Shown: one piece after another, positions 53,773 to 62,322 of the stretch
Position numbering within the stretch: position 1 is the stretch's first letter
Layout: the number at the start of each line of letters is the position of its first letter
From: Candidatus Thalassolituus haligoni
GTDB taxonomy: Bacteria > Pseudomonadota > Gammaproteobacteria > Pseudomonadales > Oceanobacteraceae
Reading direction: 5' to 3'
Assembly (NCBI RefSeq): GCF_041222825.1
Contig: NZ_CP139482.1
Location: 3,262,001 to 3,326,000 of the forward strand
Length of the DNA stretch: 64,000 nt
Notes under the pieces: model-generated
The model's input: only the letters and a program-made list of their open reading frames with translations
Told to the model about the DNA's origin: nothing
The model's database searches: none
Made by a program: the position numbers and the translations under genes

Positions 53773-53826
53773 TATACAATACTTATACATAAGAACGCAT
53801 AATGCTAGAATAAAAATCTTATACAA
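53773..53826. promoter_or_regulatory. TATACAA-type boxes in a divergent promoter
   Basis: TATACAA at 53773-53779 and 53820-53826, and TATACAT at 53784-53790, in the 110-bp region between the TIGR01777 gene (-) and the renalase-like gene (+). An extended -10 TGCTAGAAT (53803-53811) lies between boxes. The same heptamer recurs before 55550. Likely sites for the LitR-like MerR regulator encoded at 56524. Confidence 0.55.
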
Positions 53827-53837
53827 ATAAAAGACAG

Positions 53838-54818
53838 GTGGCTGATTTGGCTCACTACGCAATCATTGGCGCTGGAATCGCCGGACTCAGCGCACTTCAG
53901 GTTCTATCTGCAGCCGGGCATCAGGCAACCGTATTCGACAAAAGCCGTGGCAGCGGTGGCCGTATGGCAACCAAAAAACTGGCTGCCGACAGCTGGGACA
54001 TGGGTGCCCAATTCTTTCATGCCCATTCAAACGAGTTTGCCACCCAGCTCTCACAATGGCAGCAACAGGGTGTGATTGCAGAATGGCCGGTTACGCCCTG
54101 GGTGATCAATGGTACTCGCCAACATCCATCGGCAGACGACCAAAAACGCTACGTCGCCATTCCCCGCATGACCGCGCTCAGCCGTTTGCTGCTGCAAAAC
54201 GCAACACACTTTGAAGCCAACACCCGCATCACCGGTTGTGAAGAAACAGCCCAAGGCTGGCAAGTCACAGCTTCTGAGGGGGAAATATTCGGCCTATATG
54301 ACGGTCTGGTGGTGGCTATACCGCCAGCCCAGGCGGCGGCACTGGCAAGTAACGATCCGGCACTGGCAGTCACCAGCGAGACGAGCATGTTGCCCTGCTG
54401 GACATTGTTGCTGTCCTTCGACACACCACTGCCAGCACCTTACGATGCTGCTTTTGTGAAGTCCGGCCCATTAGCTTGGGTTAGTCGCAACAATAGCAAG
54501 CCGGGCAGAGAAGCGACGGAAGCCTGGGTCATACAAGCCAGCCACTTATGGAGCTTGCAACATCAGGATACGCCTCGCCACGAGATTCAGAAACAACTGC
54601 TGGCCGCGTTTGCGGAGGCCCTGCGGCTCCCTGCTGTACCCCAGTGGCGCCACCTTTGGCTTCACCGCTGGTTATATGCCCTTCCTGAAAAGAAAATGAA
54701 CCAGGGTTTTCAGCTCAACGCTCAACAAACGCTGGCAATCTGCGGAGACTGGTTACATTCTCCAAATATAGAGGGCGCCTGGCTAAGTGGCAGGGCTGCT
54801 GCCAATGCCCTACTCTGA
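53838..54818 (+). CDS. FAD/NAD(P)-dependent oxidoreductase (renalase-like)
   Basis: 326 residues. FAD-binding IIGAGIAGLSALQVLSAAGHQATVFDKSRGSGGRMATKK, the flavin amine-oxidase/renalase pattern, and a C-terminal FAD contact LAICGDWLHSPNIEGAWLSGRAAA. GTG 53838 is given as start; TTG 53847 with AGGTGG 6 bases upstream is an equally good alternative. Part of the photolyase-associated gene set by position and promoter boxes; substrate unknown. Confidence 0.87.
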   Translation: MADLAHYAIIGAGIAGLSALQVLSAAGHQATVFDKSRGSGGRMATKKLAADSWDMGAQFFHAHSNEFATQLSQWQQQGVIAEWPVTPWVINGTRQHPSADDQKRYVAIPRMTALSRLLLQNATHFEANTRITGCEETAQGWQVTASEGEIFGLYDGLVVAIPPAQAAALASNDPALAVTSETSMLPCWTLLLSFDTPLPAPYDAAFVKSGPLAWVSRNNSKPGREATEAWVIQASHLWSLQHQDTPRHEIQKQLLAAFAEALRLPAVPQWRHLWLHRWLYALPEKKMNQGFQLNAQQTLAICGDWLHSPNIEGAWLSGRAAANALL

Positions 54819-54862
54819 CTGGGTTAGCTATATTAATTCCCCAGCCAAACAGGAGACGTGTT

Positions 54863-55255
54863 ATGCAAACCAGATCCAATAGCCACGCCACTATTTTGCT
54901 GGCGCACGGCAGCAGCGATCCCAATTGGGTCAAACCATTTGAACAGTTGGCAGGACAAATTCGAGAAAACCTCGACCAGTCCGGCCGGGTAGAATTGGCT
55001 TACATGGAACTCGCTGACCCCTCACTCGAACAGCAGGTAGCCATGTTGTCAGACGACGGCATGACCCATATCGATGTCCTGCCGTTGTTTTTTGCTGCCG
55101 GTCGCCACTTGCGCAAAGATGTGCCGCTGCAATTGGCAGCCTTGCAACGCCAGCACCTGGTCAAGTTAACCCTTCACCCTCCGGTCGGCCTTGAACCGGA
55201 AGTAGCTACTGCAATCAGCAATGTGGTGGTGCGCAAACTGGTTGGTGACCGCTAG
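54863..55255 (+). CDS. cbiX: CbiX-like sirohydrochlorin chelatase-family protein
   Basis: 130 residues, single-domain class II chelatase (small CbiX type). Metal/substrate His in ILLAHGSSDP and LFFAAGRHLRKDVP. Full-length enzymes of this size insert Co or Ni/Fe into sirohydrochlorin as dimers. No cobalamin-synthesis genes are nearby, so the role may be in sirohaem or is unclear. It follows the renalase-like gene by 44 bp. Confidence 0.85.
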   Translation: MQTRSNSHATILLAHGSSDPNWVKPFEQLAGQIRENLDQSGRVELAYMELADPSLEQQVAMLSDDGMTHIDVLPLFFAAGRHLRKDVPLQLAALQRQHLVKLTLHPPVGLEPEVATAISNVVVRKLVGDR

Positions 55256-55449
55256 CCGCTCCCGCTTGCAACAACGGCTGTCTCTCTTCTGACAGGCAGC
55301 CGAAGATAAAAAATTCCTACACCTCCATCGCCAGCGGATCATCATCCACTCTGTTGTATCCCATTGGCGAAGTTCTCTCCGGTACGGACTCTCCCGCCCG
55401 CTTCCTCTCATCAAAGCACCCATCCTCCAGAAAAGCTTTCTCAAAAACC

Positions 55450-55547
55450 TATACAAAAATTCCAAAAATTGTATAAGTTTTGTTGACAAAAGCGTGGTCA
55501 TGACGCCAGAATAAACCTATACAAAAAACCTTCCCAAAGGTTATACA
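55450..55547 (+). promoter_or_regulatory. Promoter with four TATACAA-type boxes before the photolyase operon
   Basis: TATACAA (55450-55456) and its reverse TTGTATA (55469-55475) form an inverted pair 12 bp apart; further TATACAA copies lie at 55518-55524 and 55541-55547. A -35 TTGACA (55483-55488) and -10 CAGAAT (55507-55512; 18-bp spacing) lie between the groups. This arrangement fits MerR-family LitR/CarH control of the operon starting at 55550. The 290-bp gap 55256-55549 holds no gene. Confidence 0.65.
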
Positions 55548-55549
55548 AC

Positions 55550-56527
55550 ATGACAAATGAACTGGGTAAGTCCACCATCAAGGTAGGGATCAGTGCCTGC
55601 TTGCTAGGTCAGCCTGTACGTTTCAATGGCGGTCACAAACGCTCGCGTTTCTGTACCGATGTGTTAAGCCGCTATGTTGAATTTCTATCGGTGTGTCCAG
55701 AAATGGCCATCGGTCTGGGAATACCCAGGCAGCCGATCCGGCTGGTTAGCGATCGTGCCAGCGATACCCGGGTGCGAGCACTCGGTACCGTCAATCCCGA
55801 GATGGATGTTACTGAGCCACTGGCACGTTATGCACAACAGCAGGCCGCTGAAATGGCCGATTTGTGTGGTTTTATTCTGATGCAAAAAAGTCCCAGCTGC
55901 GGTTTGTTCGGGGTCAAACGTTATCTGGCTAATGGCCACCCGGAAGGTACTGCCAGCGGGGTATTCGCCCGTGAGTTCCAGCGGCTCCATCCGCTACTGC
56001 CCATGGAAGAAGCCGGACGCCTGAACGACGATGCACTGCGCGAAAATTTTATGGTGCGCGTATTCGCCTATCACGAATGGCGCGAATATCGTTCCACTGA
56101 TCTCACCGCTGCCGGTCTGATCGACTTCCACAGTCGTTACAAATACCTGGTGATGGCTCACAGCCTGGTGCACTACAAATCCATGGGACGGTTGTTAGCC
56201 AACCTGCACAGCGACACCCTGGAAAGTGTTGCCAGCGAGTATTTCACCCAATTAATGACAGCACTGGCCAAACCGGCCAGCCGCAAGATGCACACCAATA
56301 CCTTGATGCATTTGCAGGGGTATCTGAAGCAACTGATATCCGCAGCCGACAAGGCGGAACTGACCGACGTCATCCAGCAATATCATCAAGGTATCGTGCC
56401 ATTGATCGTGCCACTGACCCTGCTGAAGCATCATCTCAATCATTACGAAGAGGCGAATGCCTACGCCCGCAAACAGGTGTATCTCAACCCGCATCCCTAT
56501 GAACTGGGTTTGAGGAACAGCCTGTGA
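55550..56527 (+). CDS. DUF523 and DUF1722 fusion protein (YbgA type)
   Basis: 325 residues. N-terminal DUF523 (VGISACLLGQPVRFNGGHKRS, then MQKSPSCGLFGVKRY; Cys in SACLLG, SVCPE and SPSCG) and C-terminal DUF1722 (VHYKSMGRLLANLH ... LKHHLNHYEEANAYARKQVYLNPHP). The family is regularly encoded beside photolyase genes; function unproven. First gene of the operon; its stop overlaps the GTG start of the MerR gene by 4 bp. Confidence 0.9.
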   Translation: MTNELGKSTIKVGISACLLGQPVRFNGGHKRSRFCTDVLSRYVEFLSVCPEMAIGLGIPRQPIRLVSDRASDTRVRALGTVNPEMDVTEPLARYAQQQAAEMADLCGFILMQKSPSCGLFGVKRYLANGHPEGTASGVFAREFQRLHPLLPMEEAGRLNDDALRENFMVRVFAYHEWREYRSTDLTAAGLIDFHSRYKYLVMAHSLVHYKSMGRLLANLHSDTLESVASEYFTQLMTALAKPASRKMHTNTLMHLQGYLKQLISAADKAELTDVIQQYHQGIVPLIVPLTLLKHHLNHYEEANAYARKQVYLNPHPYELGLRNSL

Positions 56528-57423
56528 CCTCGCCAATTCCTGATGGCAGCTACCCGATCCGGGAGTTTGCCCGCCTGACCGGCGTCAACCCAGCCACCCT
56601 GAGGGCTTGGGAGCGACGCTATGGCATCATCCACCCGCTACGAACGCCCAAAGGCCACCGCTTTTTCAGTGATGATCATATCCGTCAGGTAAAGCGCATT
56701 TTGTATTGGCTGGAGCAGGGATACCCGGTACGTCACGTCGGCTTGCTGCTGAATAATGAGGATCACTCAGACGCAAACAGTTCAGCGGATACTGGCGGTA
56801 TCCCCCATGGCCATTGGCTGGAACAGCAACAGGCCGCTATGGATACCTTACTGGCAATTACCCCAAAACGTCTCGACGAGCTCTGGTGCAACGCCTTCTC
56901 GACCTATCCCGTTGCAGTGTATTACCAGTTTTGCCTGGCACCGGTACTCGACCGCCTGCGCAGTGGCAGCGAACACCCGATGCTGCTGCGAATGATGGAA
57001 CAGCTGTTGCAACGCAAGTTGTACAGCATGTTTTATCAGCAGCAACGCATGGCCAGCCCGCCGACTCTGTTAATGGCAACCAATCAGCCCGAGGGTGAGC
57101 TGGATATTCTGATACGCGCCTGCGCAATTGGTGCAGCGGGGTTGCGAGTTGAATACCTCGGCCCGAATCTTAATCCCACTGATCTCAGCCTTGCCGCCGA
57201 TGCATTGCAGGCGACGCATATCTGGGTTCATTTTATGCCACAGGAAAAAAGCTGTGATTTACGCTGGCAACGGTATCTGAACCAGTCCGAACGGATGCAT
57301 ATACTCACCGGCACACCACCGGATCACAACGGTGGTCGCCCCAACATGCACCGCCTGCAAACACCGTTATCCATGCAGATACAGCACTACATTCTCAATG
57401 CTGGCAGGGTAACGGATGAGTAA
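56524..57423 (+). CDS. MerR-family regulator, LitR/CarH-like, B12 motif degenerate
   Basis: 299 residues from GTG 56524 (GTGA overlap). N-terminal MerR HTH: YPIREFARLTGVNPATLRAWERRYGIIHPLRTPKGHRFFSDDHIRQVKRI. The C-terminal ~190 residues follow the CarH/LitR four-helix plus Rossmann plan, with VEYLGPNLNPTDL after the expected cobalamin loop. In CarH this loop contains ExxHxxG; here the aligned stretch is GELDILI, so the His and Gly are missing. It is therefore probably not a direct B12 photosensor, like the class III LitR/PplR proteins of pseudomonads (LOV-protein partnered). Autoregulation through the upstream boxes is inferred. Confidence 0.87.
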   Translation: MTSPIPDGSYPIREFARLTGVNPATLRAWERRYGIIHPLRTPKGHRFFSDDHIRQVKRILYWLEQGYPVRHVGLLLNNEDHSDANSSADTGGIPHGHWLEQQQAAMDTLLAITPKRLDELWCNAFSTYPVAVYYQFCLAPVLDRLRSGSEHPMLLRMMEQLLQRKLYSMFYQQQRMASPPTLLMATNQPEGELDILIRACAIGAAGLRVEYLGPNLNPTDLSLAADALQATHIWVHFMPQEKSCDLRWQRYLNQSERMHILTGTPPDHNGGRPNMHRLQTPLSMQIQHYILNAGRVTDE

Positions 57424-58903
57424 CCAGCAGAGTACTGGCAGACATCTGGTCTGGTTCCGCACCGACTTGCGGGTGCACGATAATCCCGCGTTGCACCATG
57501 CCATGACGACTGCCAAAAGCCAGGCGCAGCAAGTACTGGCGGTGTATTTTGTCACACCGGAACAATGGCGCCAGCATGGCCTCGGGGAACGTAAAATCCG
57601 GCTGATACACAACGCCGTTCACAACCTGAAGCAGGCACTGGCAGAGCGGGGCGTCGAGTTACTGGTATTGCATGCAGGCACCTTCAGCCACAGCCTGCAG
57701 CTGTTACAACAGCTGGTGCTTGAGTTGGATATTCGTCACGTCAGTTTCAACAACGAATACGAAGTCAACGAGTGCAAGCGCGACATTCTGTGCTATCGCT
57801 GGGCCAATATACATCAGGTAAACGTTCATCGTTTCCACGATCAGTGCCTGATTCCCCCTGGCGCGGTACTGACCAAAACCAACCTGCCCTTCAAAGTCTA
57901 CAGCCCGTTCCGCAAGGCCTGGCTGGCCCAGGCAGAACGACAATTAAGCGCGCCGTTGCCATCCCCCGCAGCCCTGCAACAGCCGTCATCAACCACCTCA
58001 ACTACATGGCAGCAGATACTGACCGAACCTCTCAGGCGTGCGTTAACCCTCACTTATCGATGCCCGGATGCACTTTGGTTTGACGACGAATCCAGCGCCC
58101 ACCATGCACTGCACAACTTTCTGCAGCAGCAGGGTCGACATTATCACCAACGGCGTGATTTTCCGGCACTGGACGCGACCAGCCAGCTTTCCACCGCGCT
58201 GTCGCTCGGCTTGCTGTCTCCCCGTCAATGTCTGTTTGCTGCCAGTCAGGCAAACCAGGGCCTGTTGACCGGTGGCAATGCGGGCCTCGACAGCTGGATC
58301 AACGAGTTAACCTGGCGTGAGTTCTACCGCCATTTACTGGTTGCCTTCCCGGACCTGTGCAAGCACGCAGCCTTTAAGCCCGAGACCGAGCGAGTGAAAT
58401 GGCGAGACGCCGAGGCCGATTTCCAGGCTTGGTGCAACGGCCGCACCGGTTACCCGATAGTCGATGCCGCCCAGCAGCAATTACTCGCCACCGGCTGGAT
58501 GCACAATCGCCTACGCATGATCAGCGCCATGTTCCTGACCAAACATCTGTTGATCGACTGGCGGCGCGGTGAGGCATTTTTTAACCAATACCTAGTTGAT
58601 GCCGATCTAGCCTCCAACAACGGCGGCTGGCAGTGGAGCGCGTCTACTGGAGCAGACGGCGTGCCCTACTTCCGTATTTTTAACCCCACCACCCAGTCGC
58701 AGCGCTTTGATGCCGATGGCCAGTTTCTGATTCGCTATCTACCCCAACTGGCGTCACTGCCAGCCACCAGCCGTCATCAACCCAATACCTTCGAGCGCCA
58801 GCAAACCGGCTACCCCGATGCCATCGTCGACCACGCATTTGCCCGCCAGCGGGCCTTGAATGCTTTCAAGGCGCTCAAGCAGGAGAATCCTACCGATGAA
58901 TGA
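57416..58903 (+). CDS. phrB: Deoxyribodipyrimidine photolyase
   Basis: 495 residues, class I CPD photolyase. N-terminal antenna domain HLVWFRTDLRVHDNPALHHAM; FAD domain with LTWREFYRHLL, TGYPIVDAAQQQL, GWMHNRLRMISAMFLTKHLLIDWRRGE and NNGGWQWSASTGADGVPYFRIFNP, including the Trp residues of the electron-transfer chain. It repairs UV-induced cyclobutane dimers using blue light. It overlaps the regulator by 8 bp and the SnoaL-like gene by 8 bp, firmly inside the operon. Confidence 0.95.
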   Translation: MSNQQSTGRHLVWFRTDLRVHDNPALHHAMTTAKSQAQQVLAVYFVTPEQWRQHGLGERKIRLIHNAVHNLKQALAERGVELLVLHAGTFSHSLQLLQQLVLELDIRHVSFNNEYEVNECKRDILCYRWANIHQVNVHRFHDQCLIPPGAVLTKTNLPFKVYSPFRKAWLAQAERQLSAPLPSPAALQQPSSTTSTTWQQILTEPLRRALTLTYRCPDALWFDDESSAHHALHNFLQQQGRHYHQRRDFPALDATSQLSTALSLGLLSPRQCLFAASQANQGLLTGGNAGLDSWINELTWREFYRHLLVAFPDLCKHAAFKPETERVKWRDAEADFQAWCNGRTGYPIVDAAQQQLLATGWMHNRLRMISAMFLTKHLLIDWRRGEAFFNQYLVDADLASNNGGWQWSASTGADGVPYFRIFNPTTQSQRFDADGQFLIRYLPQLASLPATSRHQPNTFERQQTGYPDAIVDHAFARQRALNAFKALKQENPTDE

Positions 58904-59330
58904 TAGCCAACGGCTGCACGCCTTTACCTCAGTCTATGACCAGCTCGACAGAGAAGCAGATCATGATGCCTTGCTGGCGAGCCTGTATCACCCCAAGGCG
59001 GTTTTTCAGGATCCGTTTCATCGCCTGGAAGGTCTAACGGCCATTCAGTCCTATTTCTCGGGGATGTATCAATCGGTTGACCAGATCACCTTTCATTACG
59101 GCCAGTATTGGCCCTCCAGTGAAGCCGATTTTTTGCGCTGGAGCATGGTCTTCTGCCACCCGGCCATTGCTGCGGGCAAGGCCATCCATGTTGAGGGTGG
59201 CACCGAATTTCGCTGGCAGGATGATCGGGTCATCTACCACCAGGATCTGTTTGACGGCGCAACCATGCTCTACAACCACCTGCCCGTATTGGGCTGGGTG
59301 CTGGGTAAAATCCGCGAGCGTATGGCATGA
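58896..59330 (+). CDS. SnoaL/NTF2-like protein
   Basis: 144 residues from ATG 58896 (MNDSQRLHAFTSVYDQLD), overlapping the phrB stop. Cone-shaped NTF2-like fold pattern: LASLYHPKAVFQDPFHRLEGLTAIQSYFSGMY ... FRWQDDRVIYHQDLFDGATMLYNHLPVLGWVLGKIRERM. A small ligand-binding or isomerase-like protein, common in photolyase operons, of unknown function. AGGAG lies 10 bases before ATG. Confidence 0.87.
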   Translation: MNDSQRLHAFTSVYDQLDREADHDALLASLYHPKAVFQDPFHRLEGLTAIQSYFSGMYQSVDQITFHYGQYWPSSEADFLRWSMVFCHPAIAAGKAIHVEGGTEFRWQDDRVIYHQDLFDGATMLYNHLPVLGWVLGKIRERMA

Positions 59331-60127
59331 AAAAACCACTGCCGCCACCGTTATCCGAGCAGATTATCTGGCTTACCGGTGCCAGCTCCGGCATTGGTGC
59401 AGCGCTGGTGCATGGGCTGTCAAAGCGCTGCCAATGGCTGATCATTTCAGCCCGTAATAGCGACCGCCTGCAACAATTGGCCGAACCGCATCCCAACGTC
59501 GTCGCACTGTCGGCAGATGTGACATCGCGGGATGCAATGCAAGCCGTTGCCGCTGACATCGCCGCACGGTTTGGCCGTATAGATACCCTGATCGCCAATG
59601 CCGGTAGCTGTGAATACCTTGACGTGCGTCAGTTCGACAGCGCTCTTGTAAAACGAGTGATAGATACCAACGTTTACGGACTGGTCAACAGCCTCGAAGC
59701 CGCACTGCCACTGATCCGCAACAGCCAGCGTGGCTACTTGGTCGCCGTCAGCAGCAGCGTCACTTACCTGGCCTTGCCCCAAGCCCAAGCCTACGGTGCC
59801 AGCAAGGCAGCCGTGCGCTACTTTATGGAAGCCATGCGCGCCGACCTCGCCAGCGAGCACATTGATGTCTCGGTCGTGTCGCCCGGATTCGTCAAAACCC
59901 CGCTGACGGATCGCAACCGTTTTCGGATGCCGATGCGCATCAGCGCCAACGTCGCCGCCGAAGCCATCATCAAGAGTCTGCAACGACGCCCCTGGGACAT
60001 TCACTTTCCCCGTCGCTTTACCTGGTTATTGCAATTACTCGGCTGCCTGCCCGCCGACCTGCGCCTGGCTCTGACACGTCGTGCCGCCACCCGTTTGCCC
60101 ACCAGCCCACAAAAACAACCGGACTAA
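59327..60127 (+). CDS. Short-chain dehydrogenase/reductase
   Basis: 266 residues. NAD(P) motif WLTGASSGIGAALV, NAG (IANAGSC), Ser in VSSSVTYLA, and catalytic YGASK. The active-site triad is complete. A C-terminal basic amphipathic tail (FTWLLQLLGCLPADLRLALTRRAATR) may contact the membrane. It overlaps the SnoaL-like gene by 4 bp (ATGA) and is part of the photolyase/cfa operon. Substrate probably a lipid or hydrophobic ketone, inferred. Confidence 0.9.
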   Translation: MKKPLPPPLSEQIIWLTGASSGIGAALVHGLSKRCQWLIISARNSDRLQQLAEPHPNVVALSADVTSRDAMQAVAADIAARFGRIDTLIANAGSCEYLDVRQFDSALVKRVIDTNVYGLVNSLEAALPLIRNSQRGYLVAVSSSVTYLALPQAQAYGASKAAVRYFMEAMRADLASEHIDVSVVSPGFVKTPLTDRNRFRMPMRISANVAAEAIIKSLQRRPWDIHFPRRFTWLLQLLGCLPADLRLALTRRAATRLPTSPQKQPD

Positions 60128-60145
60128 CCGCAAGGACTACTGCCC

Positions 60146-61414
60146 ATGACAACCACTAAACCTGTCATCGCCATTGTTGGCGCCGGCATCTCCGGTCTGA
60201 CCTGCGCCTGGTTACTGCGCCAACAGTTCGACGTGCATCTGTTTGAGGCCAACGACTATGTTGGCGGTCACACCCAGACCACCGACATCGAGATGAATGG
60301 CAAAAGTTGGCCGATCAACACGGGATTTATTGTTTACAACGACTGGACCTATCCCAACTTCATCAAACTGATGACCCAGCTGGACGTCCAAACCGAAGCC
60401 TCGGATATGAGTTTCAGCGTCAAGTGTGAACACAGCGGCATGGAATACAACGGCCAAAATCTCAACAGCCTGTTTGCCAAACGCAGCAACCTGCTGAATC
60501 CGAAATTCTGGCGCATGGTGCAGGAAATCCTCCGGTTTAACCGCGACAGCCGTGCACAACTGGACGCCAACAGCCTGAACAGCCGCCAGACGCTGGGGCA
60601 ATACCTGACCCGCCATGGCTACAGCGACTACTTCCGCCGCTATTACATTATTCCCATGGGCGCCGCGATCTGGTCTGCCAGCGAAGCCATGATGATGGAT
60701 TTCCCGGTGCGCTTTTTCCTGACATTTTTTAATAACCACGGCCTGCTGAGTGTTAACGAACGCCCTCAATGGCGGGTGGTTTCAGGCGGCTCACGCAGCT
60801 ATGTCGGGAAAATCCTGGCGGCATTGCCTGCGCAAAACATTCACATTAACAGTGCGATCACGACGATTGAACGGGATGCCGAGGGTGTCTCGCTGACGCT
60901 GGCGAACCAAACGTTCCGCGCTGACCAGGTAATTCTGGCCTGCCACAGTGATCAGGCGCTGGCGCTACTGGCCCAACCCAGCGCTACCGAACAGCACATC
61001 CTGCAAGCCATCCCCTATCAAAACAACGACGTGGTATTACACACGGACATCGGCCTGCTACCGCAACGCCGCCATGCCTGGGCCAGCTGGAACTACCATC
61101 TCGACAGCGAGCAACGTAACACCGTCGCCGTCACTTATTATATGAACCGGTTGCAGAACTTTACCGATGCCCCTGAGCATTTTTGCGTCACCCTTAACAA
61201 GACCGACGCTATTGATCCGGCCAAAATCCTCCGCCGCTTCCAGTACGCCCACCCGGTATTCACGCTCGATGGCATGGCCGCCCAGCAGCGCCATCATGAA
61301 ATCAGTGGTGCCAACCATACCCATTTTTGTGGTGCCTACTGGTTTAACGGTTTTCATGAAGATGGCGTCAACAGTGCGCTACGGGTGTGCAAGGCATTGG
61401 GAGTCAGCTTCTGA
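60146..61414 (+). CDS. COG2907-type FAD-dependent amine-oxidase-like protein
   Basis: 422 residues. FAD motif [40 protein letters not shown], then the typical [20 protein letters not shown] and C-terminal [24 protein letters not shown]. These proteins always accompany DUF1365 and cyclopropane-synthase-like genes and are thought to modify membrane lipids (furan-fatty-acid-related in some bacteria). The stop overlaps the DUF1365 start by one base (TGATG). Confidence 0.92.
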   Translation: MTTTKPVIAIVGAGISGLTCAWLLRQQFDVHLFEANDYVGGHTQTTDIEMNGKSWPINTGFIVYNDWTYPNFIKLMTQLDVQTEASDMSFSVKCEHSGMEYNGQNLNSLFAKRSNLLNPKFWRMVQEILRFNRDSRAQLDANSLNSRQTLGQYLTRHGYSDYFRRYYIIPMGAAIWSASEAMMMDFPVRFFLTFFNNHGLLSVNERPQWRVVSGGSRSYVGKILAALPAQNIHINSAITTIERDAEGVSLTLANQTFRADQVILACHSDQALALLAQPSATEQHILQAIPYQNNDVVLHTDIGLLPQRRHAWASWNYHLDSEQRNTVAVTYYMNRLQNFTDAPEHFCVTLNKTDAIDPAKILRRFQYAHPVFTLDGMAAQQRHHEISGANHTHFCGAYWFNGFHEDGVNSALRVCKALGVSF

Positions 61415-62322
61415 TGGCTACCGCAACAGTATTTAACGGCCACAGCGCCCTCTATACCGGCTGGGTGCGCCATCGCCGCTTTCGCGAGGGACGCAATGAG
61501 CTGAACCACAAGGTCTATATGATGCTGTTGGATCTCGACGAAGTCGACGAGGTCATGGCACAGCATCCGTTCTGGTCAGCTCAACGCTGGGCCATGGCCC
61601 GCTTTGACAGCACCGACTATTTTGGCCAGCACTCGTCAGTGGCGGCGCTGAAACGCTCTATCTTACGCACGTTCGAGGAAGAGACCGGACAATCAGTGCA
61701 GCGGGTGGAAGTACTCACCAACATGCGCTACTTCGGTTTTATCATCAATCCGCTCAGCCTCTATTTTGGCTATGACGCGCAGAATCGTTGTATCGGGACG
61801 GTGGCTGAAATCACCAATACACCCTGGCAAGAACGTTTTCACTACAGTCTGGTGATGCCGTCTGAAGGTGCTGACCTGCCGTCATGCCCACTGGCAATTT
61901 ATCCAGAACGGGTGTTCAAACGCCCGTCTGTCTGCCGCTACCAGTTCCGCTTTAACAAGGCGTTCCATGTATCGCCGTTTAATCCGCTGGCGATGCAATA
62001 TCGCTGGGTATTGAACCCTCCCTCTGCCATCAGCGGCAGTGAAATACTCAGCCATATGGACGTGATCAAAGATGGTTACCGGGTGCTCGACGCCACCATG
62101 AAACTGCAACGCCAGCGGATATCCCGCGCCGCTCTGGGGCGAGTGTTATGGCACTACCCGCTGATGACGCTCCAAGTTGTGGCGGGGATTTATTACAACG
62201 CCGCCAAACTCTGGCTGCGTGGCAGTCGCTATCACCCACATCCTCACAACAACCCGGAACACGATCATGCCCGCCATCAAAAGCAGGCCGCAGCCCAGCC
62301 GACCTCAAAGGGAGATTATTAA
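61414..62322 (+). CDS. DUF1365 protein
   Basis: 302 residues from ATG 61414, coupled as TGATG with GGGAG upstream. [41 protein letters not shown] is the DUF1365 opening; later [26 protein letters not shown] and [18 protein letters not shown]. Catalytic role unresolved; it invariably partners the COG2907 oxidoreductase and CFA-like methyltransferase. The stop and the next ATG overlap by one base (TAATG). Confidence 0.92.
   Translation: MATATVFNGHSALYTGWVRHRRFREGRNELNHKVYMMLLDLDEVDEVMAQHPFWSAQRWAMARFDSTDYFGQHSSVAALKRSILRTFEEETGQSVQRVEVLTNMRYFGFIINPLSLYFGYDAQNRCIGTVAEITNTPWQERFHYSLVMPSEGADLPSCPLAIYPERVFKRPSVCRYQFRFNKAFHVSPFNPLAMQYRWVLNPPSAISGSEILSHMDVIKDGYRVLDATMKLQRQRISRAALGRVLWHYPLMTLQVVAGIYYNAAKLWLRGSRYHPHPHNNPEHDHARHQKQAAAQPTSKGDY

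Noticed and set aside
54863..55549. A cobalamin riboswitch near the CbiX-like gene or the LitR-like operon
   Set aside because: No B12-box-like sequence or compatible stem pattern was seen; the conserved elements there are short DNA operator-like heptamers at promoter positions.
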